In this document: one piece after another, positions 1 through 10,600 of the stretch
Layout: every line of letters begins with the position of its first letter
Numbering within the stretch: position 1 is the first letter of the stretch
Assembly: GCA_018881555.1 (NCBI GenBank)
Contig: JACAXG010000236.1
Location: 62,001 to 126,000 of the forward strand
Direction: 5' to 3'
DNA: 64,000 bases
From: Amblyornis subalaris
Lineage: Eukaryota > Chordata > Aves > Passeriformes > Ptilonorhynchidae
The notes under the pieces: model-generated
Databases searched by the model: none
The model's input: only the letters and a program-made list of their open reading frames with translations
What the model was told of the DNA's origin: nothing
Position numbers and translations under genes: made by a program

Positions 1-1135
1 AGCCCGTGGCTGACATAATGTGGAGAAATGCAAAGTGTTTTAAGCCTCTTGTGCCAAGCAGGACCGGCCACTCCCCAGCACGCTCTGGTTCCTGGGCAGC
101 TCAGCAGGCAGCTCAGCTCCAGCACCANCTGTCAGTGCTGGGAGCTGCACCTGGGATGGGCTTTGTGCTCCAGGAGCCAAGAACTGCTGCTGCTGCCAGT
201 GCTTCTCCAGGAAAGGCAGACCCCAACCCCAGCAGTGCACACCTGGGCCAGGACCGGCCCACCTCCACCTGGGCTGCAGCTGTGCCCCCGTTGTATCTGC
301 CTGGAGGTGGCTCCGGAGGGAGGGGTGCTTGTGGCGGAGCATTCCCAATGTCCCTAAGCTGCAGCCTCAGGCTTACCTTTAGGGGGTTTTGCCTGCAAAA
401 TGAACAGGGACATCAGTACAACAGGCATGGGGACAGCCCAGGTGGCCCTGGGCTGCTCTGCTTGGTCCTACGTGACCAGATTCACTGTCCGAGACCCCCA
501 CTCCACTCTGAATTCGAGATCAGGCATTAGGAACATTTTCCTCCCAGTAGGATGGTGCAGCCTTGGGGCAGTTCACCAGGAGCAGGAGGATCTCAGTGCT
601 CAGAGATTCCAAAGATTTGGTCAGACAAAACTGGAGAGGACCTGAGGCAGGGCTGGCAGCTCTCCTGCTTTGTGGGGGCCCCCCAGTGACTCCCTGATTC
701 ACCAGGGCAGTGAATTCCCACAGAGGGAATCATGCACGGCACGAAAACCTGTCACTGAACCACAGCACAGCATGTGCTCTGAAGAGCTGCCCTCTCTCTG
801 CATGGAGTCCAGCCAGATTCCATTTGGAAGAAAGTGAGTAAGTGTGGAGCTCGGTCAGTTTTCCAAGTGCGGTCCCCATGGAGACCCCTTGCTGTCCAAC
901 AGTAGATGAGGTCATGGTGCAGCTTTCTCCGACTCCCAGCACCAGACAGGTCCCTCTCCCAGTTCAGACCAGCTACCAAGCCCAAAAGTTGGAGACTAAG
1001 AGCTGGTCCACCAGGTTTTTCCCAGATCTTGGGTACTAAGTTTTAACCATGGGGCAGGAAATCATTAAATCAAAAATAATTCGCTCCAAAAATCTTCACT
1101 CCAACCTCCTCCTTCCCATGTGGCCCTATCCTTAC

Positions 1136-1213
1136 CTCCTCGAACTTCTCCTTCCAATAAAGGTCAGCCTTTGCATCCAGGTAGAGCAGAACCAGGTCAC
1201 AGACCACCGTAGC
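1136..1213 (-). CDS. P2RX6: P2RX6 coding exon 11
   Basis: 78 bp, phase 0. Encodes [19 protein letters not shown] and ends KFEE: the second half of TM2 and the start of the cytosolic tail. Donor is GAG|GTAAGG. The following tail exon was not recognised in bases 1-1130; it may be there but too divergent, or lie to the left. Confidence 0.92.
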
Positions 1214-4200
1214 CTGGAGACAGACAAACGTTGCATACTGTCTGCACGGAGACTTCCCACAGGAAAGCCTGGCCCTCCATCCTGGCTCCCACTGAACCCC
1301 ACAGCTGTGGGACAGTGCTGGGGGCAGTGAGCCAGCCCTGCCTTCAGCCAGGCCACCTGCCAGCTCCACTGGCTCCTCTCTGACCCAACCTGCTCCCCTG
1401 AGCTGCATGGGAGGTCAGACAGGATCCCTGGGCTGCAATGGATGGACAGGGAGGGCTGTTCCAGCACCCTCACAGCCATGTATGGACTGGGATGAGCATG
1501 TCAGGGAGGAAAGGGGGGCAGGTGGCGGACCTCAGGCCCTCTGTTACTCTGCTGGAAGAGCCACAGAATGGCCCTATGAGGGGCTGCCCCACCGTGGTGA
1601 CAGGACAGTGGGTCTCTTTAGAGTCAGTGGGGAAGCAGAGAGAGGAGCTGCTCTCTCCTGCCAGCAGCACCCCAGTGAAGCTCCTTCCCAGGACCCACAC
1701 AAACACCTGACCTCCACAAGGCACGACCCTGGCAGCGCTCAGGATCCCCATCCAGTGGTGGCATTACTGCTAATGGTCACAGGGAAAGGGGAGCTGACCC
1801 CCTGCCAGACCATCTCCCCTCTGCGCTGGTCAGCACCCAGGAAGCCTTGTGCCCAGGCAGGCTGGGAAACAGTAAGTGGCAAATCCCATGCCATGGATCA
1901 AAGGAAAAGAGCATATCTGGAAGTACTCACGGCACCAAAGAAGGCGATGCTGGTGCCGAAGCTCACAGCAGTAGGAANGATGCTGAACTTCCCAGCCTGG
2001 TGAGAAACAATGGAGGGGTAAGAGAGCAGGTGGAGAGGGGTGAGAGGGGTGCGGGCCAAGCCCTGCGGGGCAGCGTGCTGAAAGTCAGAGAGTGCTGGAA
2101 GGATCCAGGGACATTTCTCCATGCCAGCTTGTAGGAACTGCTGTTGTGCTGACTCCAGCCCCTGTGGTTGTCAGAGAATGGACTGAGGTGGCTGGTGACT
2201 CAGAGGCAGCAGAGATTACTGTGACCCGCCTGCTCTCCATGGAACCACATCCCAGCAAACATGACCCTAATGTGATTTGTCCCTCTCTGCTCAAAAGAGT
2301 CTGAACAGCCAGTCTCTCTGGCTGTTCTCTCCTGCTCCACAGCTCCCAGGTCTGCTCTCTCTACCCAGTATTGGTGCACCCTGTCCTGCATCCTGTGCTT
2401 CACCTTCTTCAGGTGCAAAGGGCACTACTGAGCATGAAGACCAGCTATGGATATATCCCGGTGTGGCAGGTGCTCTAAGCACAGCCTCCCTCTTTGAAAA
2501 GCTGAGCACCGTGTTTGTCAGTGATGCTGCACGAAGTAGTGCCAGAAATCACAGAATCACGGAGCAGTTTGGGTTGGAAGAGACCTCAAAGCTCACCTTG
2601 TTCTACCCCCTACCATGGGCAGGAACACCTTCCACTAGACCAGGTGGCTCCAAGCCCCATCCAACCTGGCTGTGGACACTTCCAGGGATGGGGCAACAAC
2701 AGCTTCTCCGGGCAGCCTGTGCCAGGGCCTCACCACCCTCACAGNCAAGAATTTCCCCTCAATATCCCATCTAANCCTGCCCTCCGGCAGTGGGAAGATC
2801 TTCCCCCTTGTCGTGTCACTCTAGGCCNTTGTCCCAAGTCCCTCTCCAGCTCTCTTGGAGCCCCTTTCNGCACTGGAAGGGGCTCCAAGGTCTTCCTGGA
2901 GCCTTCTCTTCTCCAGGCTGAACAATCTCAGCCCTCTTCAGGGCTGTTCTAAATCCTTTCATCCCCCAGCCTGGATTGATAAGAGGAATTCCTCCAACCC
3001 ATGTACAGCACCTTGCATTTGGCCTTGTTGAACTTCATGAAGTTCCCATTGAGCCACTTCTCCAGCCGGTCCACATCCTGCTGCATGGATCCCTTCCCTC
3101 TAGAGCACCAACCACACCACTCAGCTTGGTGTCACCCACTCATGGGCCCAATCCAACGGGAGGATCCCCTTTTCAGTCCCATACCGGGGTCCATGAGCTC
3201 CCACACCCCTGTCCCCCCCCACCTCTCTCCTGTGTCAGGTGCAACACTTTACAAACCACTGAGCTCACCGGGGTGGGGAGAAGCAGCAGTAGCAGGAAGC
3301 CACGGGGGTGGAGTGGGAGGAGCAGTGCGAGGAGTCAGCCTCGGGCAGGAGGCTCTGGGGCTGCGGAGCTCACGGTACCTGGCCGTGCACGGAGAGGTCG
3401 AAGCGGATCCCATAGAGCTTCAGCAGGTTCCGGTAGAGCTGCTGCTGGGAGCCCCAGTAGTAGGAGGCAGTTCTGTGGGAGACACTGGGCACAGCTCAGA
3501 AAGCCATGGCAGCTCTGTGCAGGCAGGGAGGGAAGCGGGCTGCCAGTGCCAAAGGATTGCTGGGCCTGTGCACACCTGGTGTGCTCCAGGTCGGGACCTG
3601 GGCATATACGTGCTGCAACAGCTGACTGGCATCAACAGCGGGGCGTCAGCATCCCCCCAGCACCCAGGCCAGCTCACCGGGAACACGCAGCTCCCAGTGT
3701 GCCCAGTTCAGGTGTGACAGTCACAGGTCCCTGCCCTGCGTATTTCCAAACACAACAGAGCTACAAGGTGCAGGAACTGCCAGAGCATCCCANTACTGAC
3801 AGGCCCTGCCATGAGTTACCACTTCTCATTGCCTTGGAATCACAGAATCATTCAGGTTGGAAAGGTCTCTAAGAGCATTAAGTCCAACCAATTAACCCAG
3901 CACCACTAACCCATGTCCCCAGGTGCCACATCTACACAGGTTTTAAATCCCTCCAGGGATGGGGACTCCACCACTGCCCTGGGCAGCTGTGCAAGGGCTG
4001 CACAAATTTTCAGTGAGGAAATTTTCCATAATATCCAATCTAAATACTCCCTTAGTGCAACTTGAGGCCATTTCCTCTCATCCTGTCCCTTGTTCCCTGG
4101 GAGCAGAGCCCGATCCCCACCTGGCTGCACCCTCCTGCCAGGGAGTTGCGGAGAACCAGAAGGTCCCCTCTGAGCCTCCTTTTCTCCAGGCTGAGCCCCC

Positions 4201-7200
4201 CAGATCCCTCATCTGCTCCTGGTGCTCCAGCCCCTTTCCCACTTCTGTTCCCTTCCCTGGATATGTTCCAGTCCCTCAATGTCTTTTGGGGCCCTCATGA
4301 CAAATGAGGGGCCCAGGACTGCCCCCAAGGCTGGAGGTGCCCCAGCGGACAGGCACTGCCCTGTTCCTGCTGCCACACCAGTGCTGGTACAGGCCAGGTG
4401 CCACTGGCCTTCTTGTCCACCTGGGCACACCTGGGCTCATTTTCATCTTTAGGTCCTTTTCTGCCTCAGCCTGGAGCATTCCATGGAGTTGTTGTGACCC
4501 CAGGGGAGGACCCAGCACTTGGCTTTGTTGACCCTCCCACCGTTGTCCTTGGCCCANGGATCCAGCCTGTCCNGAACCCTCTGCAGATCTTCCTGCCCCG
4601 CAGCAGATCCACACTCCCACCCAGCTCAGTGTCATCTGTGAACTGACTGAGGGAAACTTCCTGTCCCTGCTGCTCCTGTCAGAGCATCCATCAGAACTGA
4701 AATCTCAAACAACTGCCACGTGTTCATCCCACAGGCCCATGTGGCCACTGTCCCAGCATCCTCACCTGAAATTGTACCTTGTGTCCTGCAGGCTGAAGGA
4801 ATACTGTGGCTGGCACTGGGCAGCGGGGTGGTCCAGGTCGCAGTTCCACTCAATAAGAACTCTGATGCTTCCTCCCTGCAAAACACATTTTATTCCAGGA
4901 GAAGCACGGGATCAGATTGGCTGAGTTCTTAACTGTTCAGACACTTCCAGAGCACACATTCCCTTAGCATTTCAGGGTCAGTCCTGTCCTCTGCCTCTTG
5001 CTCACAGCNGTGGGGAATTTTGAATCATTTTCCATACTTATATAAAAAACAAGTACCAGCAGTGCAAGGTCTCCAAAGTTCTCTCCAGCTGCCTCCACCA
5101 TGTCACGGACACGAAACACCGGGCAGGAGGGATTGAAGACTGGATCATACCTGCAGCTCTTGAAATAGCTGGGGTCCGTGGTTTGTAAAGTGTTGCACCT
5201 GAGANAGGAGAGAGGAGGGGGACAGGGTGTGGGAGGTCATGGAGCCCAGCTGTGGGACTGAAAAGGGGATCCTCCCATTGGACTGGGCCCACCAATGCTC
5301 CTGCCTCAGTGGGGGGAGAGTCAGTGCCTGGCCTAAAGCCTCAGATGGAGAGAGGGTGGAGAAAAACCATCCCAGAAGAATCACACATGGAGTTATCATT
5401 TACAGCATCTGCCATAGCCTTCCTCTCCACCTCTTTGTGCTCCTTTTTTCTTCCCAGCACCCAGCTCAAGCCAGTGCTCCAGGGGTGACAGCAGGGACAG
5501 TTCATGCCACATTTCCTGCCAGGGTAAGGCAACACAGTCAGTGTGCCTGGGGGGCCAAGGCAGCCCTTTACCTGCCTTCAGTGAAACCACTTTGCAAGGA
5601 CTAAAAGACGAAAATATGAGTCTCACTCCCAAATGAGAGCTTGGGAATGGCTGGCCTTGTTCAGCTCTCTGCAGTGCTCTCAATAGGCAGATGAACACCA
5701 GTCCCTCTCTCTGAGGTGTCCCCATCCCACTGCTCTTAGAGCTGCACACCCAGCACAGCTGGTGACCCGTGTTCACCTCGACATCCATCCTGCCCTAACT
5801 GCCCCAGCACCACCTGCCCTTGGTGGCACTGGCTCCACGAGTGCCTCAGGTGCTCAGCCCCATGATAGGCTCAGCGCCCAGGCTGGACCAGGCTGCGTGT
5901 TCAGCCCAGCTGGGAAGTGCTGTACTTACCTGGAGAAGTTAAATTTGGTGAAGTGGACAGTGTTTTTTATAAAAAGAGTGAAATTCTCTGCCTCAGCCAG
6001 AAGAGGTTTCCTAGAAAACAACCACCAATTAAGTCAAGTCTTGCACAGTGGCCAAGGCCGCATTCCCAGAGGTCCGCAGTCTCTCCGGCAATCCCAGGAT
6101 TTTGGCTACAATGGACAGGTGCAAGAAATGCTCTTGCATGAAGTCCTCCGACCTTAACTGACCACGAGATCAATGTCAAAGGCTGCCCCTTGGGCGAGTG
6201 TGGTTAGGCTCCTGATTATACAGAGGGAGAGAACCAAAGCTCCTGTCTGTCCCGTCACGCGTGATTACCTGGGCAGGGTGCTGTTCTCCACAGGACACCA
6301 GCCATAGATCTCACAGGTGGAACANGTAGCATTGAACATCACACATTTCCCAGTTTTTATCCCTAGACATAAGACAATATAAGACAGGCTGAGAGAGTTG
6401 GGGTTGATCAGCCTGGAGAAGACAAGACTCCAGGGAGAGCTTAAAGCCCCTTCCAGTGCCTAAAGGGGCTCCAGGAGAGCTGGAGAAGGATTTTGGACAA
6501 AGGGCTGGGAGAGACAGGACAAGGGGGAATGGCTTCCCACTGCCAGAGGGCAGGGACAGATGGGATATTGGGAAGAAATTCTTGGCTGTGAGGGTGGGGA
6601 GGNCCCGGCACAGGTTGCCCAGAGAAGCTGTGGTTGCTCCATCCCTGGAAGTGTCCAAGGCCGGGTTGGATGGGGCTTGGAGCAACCTGCGATACTGGAA
6701 GGTGTCTTTGCCCATGGCAGGGGGTGGCACTGGATGGGTAAGTTCCTTTTCAGCCCAGACTACTCTAGGACTTTATGTTTCTTTAGCAAAACACTCAGTA
6801 CCATTGCCATGAACCACAGGGTTTCCCATGGGACAATCTGCATCTTCCGTGCACATCCCATCAAGGACAGAGGGGCTCTGGAGGGACACAGAGAAGCGCT
6901 GTCACTGCATTGTGCAGCCACCTGAGGCCATGCTGTCACTCACCCTCACTGCTGTGCTGCTGCTCCTGCTTCTCCAAGCGCTTCCTAAATAGTTAGAGAA
7001 GAACATTCACCAGNCTCTAGCCAGCCCGGAGAGAGGCATGTCCAAGGGGCAATCCTTCCTTCCTGTCTCCACACTCTCCAGAGCACTCGCCCCCTGCTCC
7101 CCAGAGGCAGAGGAGGCCTCTGGACCTAGCTCAGAGCTTTTGGATGGAACTGGGAACCAGCACAGAGGGTTCAGGAGGGCNTTAATGACTGAGCCCATTA

Positions 7201-9896
7201 AGCAACTCGTAAAGCATCTCAACGAATTCCCCGGGGAANAGCTTAATAGACCCTAAATCCAGCATAACACAAGTTTTACAAGAGACAGGGAAAGCTTCAC
7301 CCTCATTCTGGACCCACCTGATTGCCAGGAGCGGTAAAAACCTCTTATTCAAACACAAAGAGATGATGGCAGGTGGGGAAACACCATTAACACCTTCCTC
7401 AGCTATCCCAGGCCATGAATCATCAGCTCATCAGAAAGTCACCTGCCCAAGCCCTGGGGGACACAGAGGCCCAAAGGCAGGTGGGCAATCCCCAGTTATG
7501 GAGTCAGAAGTGGGGGTCTGTCCAGGCCCTCATTCAGGTGTGAAACTCACCAAAATGAGAGGAGCAGCAACTTTGGGCTGGGTGGGGGGGTCACTGCCTA
7601 GNGGTCTGGAGTCATTACAGGAGGCAGGAGAACATCTGGGGATTGCACAGGGTGTTTAGGGGATGGGTTGTTTACAGGACAAAGAGAAGGCATGGGAAGG
7701 ACGGAACTAGGTAGTCTGAAAAGGAACAAACAATGGAAAATANAGGAATAAAAGGATGCAAAGACTAACTCCATGCACAGCTTCTGAAAGCCCGGCTTGT
7801 GTTTGGTGCTGCCTCTGGCCATGGACACACTGGTCTGCCAGCACCAAATACTTCGGTCATTGAGAATATTAAGACAGCTCTAACTCCCTGCCGAGCCAAA
7901 AGCTGTCACTGCTAAATATTCAAAACTCTCCAAATATGAATGTCATCTACAGCACCAAAGCCAGGAACAGAGGAACCCCTGGAGAGCAGCATACGGTGTA
8001 GGCTGGGACAGGCACCCACACACATCCCAGCTCTGGAATGGAATGAAATCCTCAGCTTTGTGTTCTGGGTTTGCACACTGCAAACCCAGCATCTCGAGGT
8101 GCCTGTGGCTGTCTGTGAGAACGCCGAAATGCCCTACAGTGTAGCTCTGCATTTTGCANTTCTTNAGTTGTGCAGTGTTTTTAGTTCGGCAAATAAGTTT
8201 CTCACGCACTTTTGTATAAACATAGCTTGTTNTTCTAACCAGCTCAAATGTTTATGAATTCTTAACTTATATGATAGACAATTNTGTTGACCAGTGGACA
8301 GCAGGAGGTGGTACTCCCATCCTCCAATCCACAGTGGTTTCTGAAAACATATAAATAAAAACCGAGGGCAGAGGCCGGCTCTCTCTTTCTTTTCTCTTTG
8401 GCCTCTNCCTGTTAGTGGACCTTGACAGCTGTCTCCGTGTGTTTATTCGTGTCCGAGAGNGACACTACAGCACTTGTCTTCNCCCTGTTGGGACTTTAGG
8501 AGTTCTCAACATTTTAAAGGTGGATCATTAGTGCCATTTTCCCCTACCCAAACCTGGTGTTTCTCCTCCTCTCCTGCAGCGTTTGGCCACAGCNGGAGCT
8601 GAAGGGACCATTAGGACAATCGGTACTTGGCTCAGGCACAAGGTGAGAACAGTGGCTCAGCTTACAGGACATTTGCTCCCCTCTGCCAAGCTGAGTCCAG
8701 CCTGGGAGAGCTCAGTGGAGGAGCTGGCCTGACTCCAGCCTGAAAGGGAAGATTTCTCCCAGAGAACATATATCACTAAGTGTTGGCCGGCTGGGAAACC
8801 ACCTGGACCTTGTGCTCNGTTCCTTCTAAAAATAGGACACTANGATGGACATTAGTCCTGCAGCAGNGAGTTATCAAGGAAACATGACACAGGTATCCAT
8901 GGAGTGTGTGTCAAAGCATCCCCATGTCCGAGGGCAGCAGAAAGTCTGGAATGGTCATACAATGCCATCATACAAGGATTCCAGAGCTGGCGAGGCCCCA
9001 TGTCCCCTGTCCTGGCTACCACAAGCCATTCTGGCCAGAGACATGGAGACACACCTTGGCTCATGTAGGTATGACAGAGCAACTGCAGATGAGCGTGGGA
9101 GAGCTATGGAGCAGTAAGAATCAGGGGATTCNGGTTTCTTGGGAATATAAATCCATTTCTCCTTTTTATCTTCCACTGTGTTCCACCAAGCAGCAGGGCC
9201 GACTGCTCCGTCCACCACCCCCATGAGGCTGGGCTGGGGCAGCTCCGCTCACTCACCTCGGGGCAGGTGCCTTGGGCTTGCTGGGCTGTGGCAATGAAAT
9301 TGGTCACCAGGAAAACCACCTTTTCTCCCTGGGAAGCAAGAAGGCGCCGTCAGCGNGGGATGACACCACGGTGGGTCCAAGGGGACGCCCTGTGACACCA
9401 TGGGCGGAACAGGCAATAATGGCCTTGTCGGGGCTTTGGGAGGCCAATGGTACCCGCGACATCCCCTCGCCGAGGGGACTGACCTCATGTGTGCCCCCCC
9501 TGCCCCCGCCCGGGGCCCGGCCGTACCTGCGGGGGCCAGGTGAGATCCGCCGCGTCCCAGAGCCGCCGGCCCGCGGCCTCGGCGGCCGCCGCGCCCTTCA
9601 CCTTGGTGACCACGGCGACACGCGGCGCCGCATCGCGCTCCTGGTAGCCCTTTCGCAGCAGCAGCACCCACCTGCGGCGGGGAGCGAGGCGCTCAGGGAC
9701 CGCGGCCACCCCGAGGGCAGGGGCCCGTACCCCGGCAGGGACCGGCGGCCCCCGAGGGCAGGGGGCCGTACCCCAGCAGGTAGCCCAGCGCGCTCAGCTG
9801 CAGCAGCCGGTGCAGCAGCCCCACCCGCCGGTTGCGCGTCAGCGAGAACTTGGCCGTCTTGTAGTCGAGCAGGGACCCGCAGGGTGGGCCCGGCAT
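1136..9896 (-). CDS. P2RX6: P2X purinoceptor 6 gene (11 coding exons, last exon not found, frameshift in exon 6)
   Basis: ATP-gated cation channel subunit of the P2X family; family members trimerise in the plasma membrane. Coding exons, 5' to 3' on the minus strand: 9772-9896, 9527-9671, 9257-9328, 6802-6877, 6269-6362, 5930-6012, 5057-5198, 4766-4875, 3379-3472, 1931-1996, 1136-1213. All are bounded by AG/GT with compatible phases, and lengths such as 72, 142, 94 and 66 are typical of P2X genes. Visible hallmarks: N-terminal YKTAK, TM1 around residues 26-46, the ATP-contact lysine pair in TKVKG (about 65 and 67), [13 protein letters not shown] and KLYGIRFD, then TM2 around 322-348. P2RX6 is favoured over other P2X members by the exon 4-5 and TM2 sequence and by the neighbouring SLC7A4. 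Exon 6 is 83 bp instead of 81, which gives a stop about 15 codons later. The variable C-terminal tail is not identified. An in-frame upstream ATG exists at 9998, but the ATG at 9896 fits the family better. Confidence 0.9.
1931..1996 (-). CDS. P2RX6: P2RX6 coding exon 10
   Basis: 66 bp, phase 0 at both ends. Encodes [21 protein letters not shown]: the pre-TM2 linker and the first half of TM2. One ambiguous base (about 1978) hides a single residue. Confidence 0.93.
2548..3143 (-). mobile_element. CR1 LINE fragment (P2RX6 intron 9)
   Basis: Begins with the reverse complement of the CR1 3' tail (ATCACAGAATCACGGAG, then TTTGGGTTGGAAGAGACCTC) and runs through the typical CR1 3'-UTR-proximal sequence to CAGCTTGGTGTCACCC. 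Antisense to the window, so sense to P2RX6 transcription. It ends directly against the inverted exon-junction duplicate at 3144. Confidence 0.85.
3144..3259 (+). repeat. Inverted duplicate of the P2RX6 intron 6/exon 7 junction
   Basis: About 116 bp on the plus strand that match, by eye at close to 90%, the minus-strand sequence of 5178-5290. The copy includes the polypyrimidine tract, the acceptor AG and GTGCAACACTTTACAAACCAC from the start of exon 7, then diverges. It lies in intron 9, opposite in orientation to the gene. Confidence 0.85.
3379..3472 (-). CDS. P2RX6: P2RX6 coding exon 9
   Basis: 94 bp, typical length. Encodes [16 protein letters not shown], holding the conserved Lys and the GIRFD strand that leads to TM2. 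Confidence 0.93.
3836..4665 (-). mobile_element. CR1 LINE copy, long (P2RX6 intron 8)
   Basis: Starts AATCACAGAATCATTCAGGTTGGAAAGG and continues about 830 bp through CR1-typical text, ending at CAGTGTCATCTGTGAACTGACTGAGGG. Reverse orientation to the window. It is the longest CR1 copy here, and exon 8 follows about 100 bp later. Confidence 0.88.
4766..4875 (-). CDS. P2RX6: P2RX6 coding exon 8
   Basis: 110 bp. Encodes IEWNCDLD and the ATP-binding motif YNFR at its 3' end, completed by the first base of exon 9. Confidence 0.93.
5057..5198 (-). CDS. P2RX6: P2RX6 coding exon 7
   Basis: 142 bp, the standard P2X length. Encodes [17 protein letters not shown] and [10 protein letters not shown]. The acceptor plus the first 21-22 exon bases are duplicated in inverted orientation at 3144-3259. 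Confidence 0.93.
5178..5290 (-). repeat. Source arm of the inverted repeat (intron 6 end plus start of exon 7)
   Basis: Partner of 3144-3259. This is the functional location: it carries the real exon 7 acceptor at 5199-5200. The two arms are about 2 kb apart, so the P2RX6 pre-mRNA could fold them into a long hairpin. Confidence 0.85.
5930..6012 (-). CDS. P2RX6: P2RX6 coding exon 6, with 2-bp frame-breaking insertion
   Basis: Encodes the ATP-site strand ENFTLFIKN and ends NFS plus two bases. Splice sites are clear (tctag|GAAACC, CCAG|GTAAGT). It is 83 bp where frame demands 81: an extra AG dinucleotide lies in the plus-strand CCAGAGAAGAGG at about 5997-6008. Read straight through from exon 5, the frame shifts and hits TAA after about 15 codons. 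Flanking exons are all in frame, so this is a recent mutation, a polymorphism or a sequence error. Confidence 0.85.
6269..6362 (-). CDS. P2RX6: P2RX6 coding exon 5
   Basis: 94 bp. Encodes [13 protein letters not shown] and [10 protein letters not shown], the disulphide-rich head of P2X subunits. One ambiguous base falls in the third position of a Thr codon, so the residue is unaffected. Confidence 0.92.
6385..6739 (+). mobile_element. CR1 LINE fragment (P2RX6 intron 4)
   Basis: Contains CCTTCCAGTGCCTAAAGGGGCTCCAGGAGAGCTGG and the usual downstream CR1 sequence to GGCAGGGGGTGGCACTGGATGGG. The 3' tail units are missing. It lies between exon 5 and exon 4. Confidence 0.87.
6802..6877 (-). CDS. 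P2RX6: P2RX6 coding exon 4
   Basis: 76 bp; no long open frame marks it. Found by phase and by the cysteine pattern [11 protein letters not shown], which matches the family Cys-x5-Cys segment followed by a Gly-rich turn. Acceptor is ctccag|AGCCCC, donor G|GTACTG. The single trailing base joins the two bases that open exon 5. Confidence 0.85.
8140..8464 (+). mobile_element. Solo LTR of an endogenous retrovirus (class II-like)
   Basis: A 325-bp block starting TGTAGC and ending GACA, flanked on both sides by the 6-bp direct repeat CTACAG (8134-8139 and 8465-8470). It contains a TATA-like TATAAATA (8350-8357) overlapping AATAAA (8354-8359), followed by a pyrimidine-rich stretch as in an R/U5 region. 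No internal retroviral genes are present, so it is a solo LTR left by recombination. A 6-bp target-site duplication is usual for class II (ERVK-like) elements; the class is an inference. Inserted in P2RX6 intron 3, antisense to the gene. Confidence 0.72.
9257..9328 (-). CDS. P2RX6: P2RX6 coding exon 3
   Basis: 72 bp, phase 0 at both ends. Encodes [11 protein letters not shown] and ends TCPE; the family signature FxVTN and the first ectodomain cysteine are present. Confidence 0.93.
9527..9671 (-). CDS. P2RX6: P2RX6 coding exon 2
   Basis: 145 bp. Finishes TM1 ([13 protein letters not shown]) and enters the extracellular head with VVTKVKG, whose two lysines contact ATP in P2X receptors. Ends in PPQ before GTACGG. 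Confidence 0.92.
9772..9896 (-). CDS. P2RX6: P2RX6 coding exon 1
   Basis: Starts at the ATG at 9896 and encodes 41 residues plus two bases. It holds the conserved cytosolic YKTAK motif (the P2X YxTxK phosphorylation motif) and the first half of TM1 ([16 protein letters not shown]). The donor is GG|GTACGG. Confidence 0.9.
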
Positions 9897-10207
9897 GGCG
9901 GCACCGGGGAGGGAAAGGCGGACAGGGGAGGGAATGGCGGCACGGGGGGGATGGCGGCACCGGGAGGGAAAGGCGGACAGGGTAGGGGCTGGCGGCACCC
10001 GTCACGGCGCCCCCGGCACTGCCCGCGCTCCCTGCCTCAGCCCGGCCCGGCCCCGCCCCTCTGGCTGCCGCGGCGGCGGGCGGGGGCACTCTCGGGCCGG
10101 GCGCCCTCGGGCCGGGGCCGCAGCAGCGACACCGCGGCGGCTGCGGGGCCTGTCAGACAGCCGGGGGAGGCCTGCGCCACCTCGAGCCGCGGGCCCTCCC
10201 CACAGCG

Positions 10208-10600
10208 AGAATCACAGGATGGTTTGGGTTGGAAGGGACCTTAAAGCCCACCCAGTGCCACCCCCTGCCACGGGCAGGCACACCTTCCACTNTCTCAGAC
10301 TGCTTCCAGCCCCGTCTGACCTGGNCTTGGACACTTCCAGGGATCCAGGGGCAGCCACAGCTTCTCTGGGCAACCTGTGCCAGGGCCTCACCCTCACAGG
10401 GGACAATTCCTTCCCGATATCCCATCTANCCCTGCCCTCTGGCAGCGGGAAGCCATTCCCTGTGTCCTGTCCCTCCATCCCTTGTCCCAAGTCCCTCTCC
10501 AGCTCTCCTGGAGCCCCTNTAGGCACTGGAAGGGCTCTGGGGNCTCCCCAGAGCCTTCTCTGGGCTGAGCACCCCCAGCTCTCCCAGCCTGTGCTAAACT
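10208..10600 (-). mobile_element. CR1 LINE fragment upstream of P2RX6
   Basis: Opens with GAATCACAGGATGGTTTGGGTTGGAAGGGACC, the reversed 3' end of avian CR1, and continues about 390 bp of typical CR1 sequence. It abuts the CpG island. Confidence 0.9.

Larger units (their letters stand above)
9480..10205 (-). promoter_or_regulatory. P2RX6: CpG island at the P2RX6 5' end
   Basis: Very GC- and CpG-rich, covering coding exons 1 and 2 and about 300 bp upstream of the start codon. Upstream of the ATG, 9900-9995 holds short imperfect repeats around GGGAGGGAAAGGCGGACAGG. No TATA box seen. Probable promoter; no opposite-strand gene was recognised to its right. Confidence 0.65.

Noticed and set aside
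6930..6980. Candidate P2RX6 exon with acceptor tatttag and donor GTGAGT near 6975-6930
   Set aside because: 41 bp, wrong phase and no cysteines; the true exon 4 at 6802-6877 fits in length, phase and Cys pattern.
7500..7560. Plus-strand peptide GPHSGVKLT resembling the P2X exon 4-5 junction
   Set aside because: On the wrong strand and without splice context; chance similarity.
9900..10000. GGGAGGGAAAGGCGGACAGG-like near repeats as a separate minisatellite
   Set aside because: Only three to four imperfect copies within a CpG island; noted there instead.
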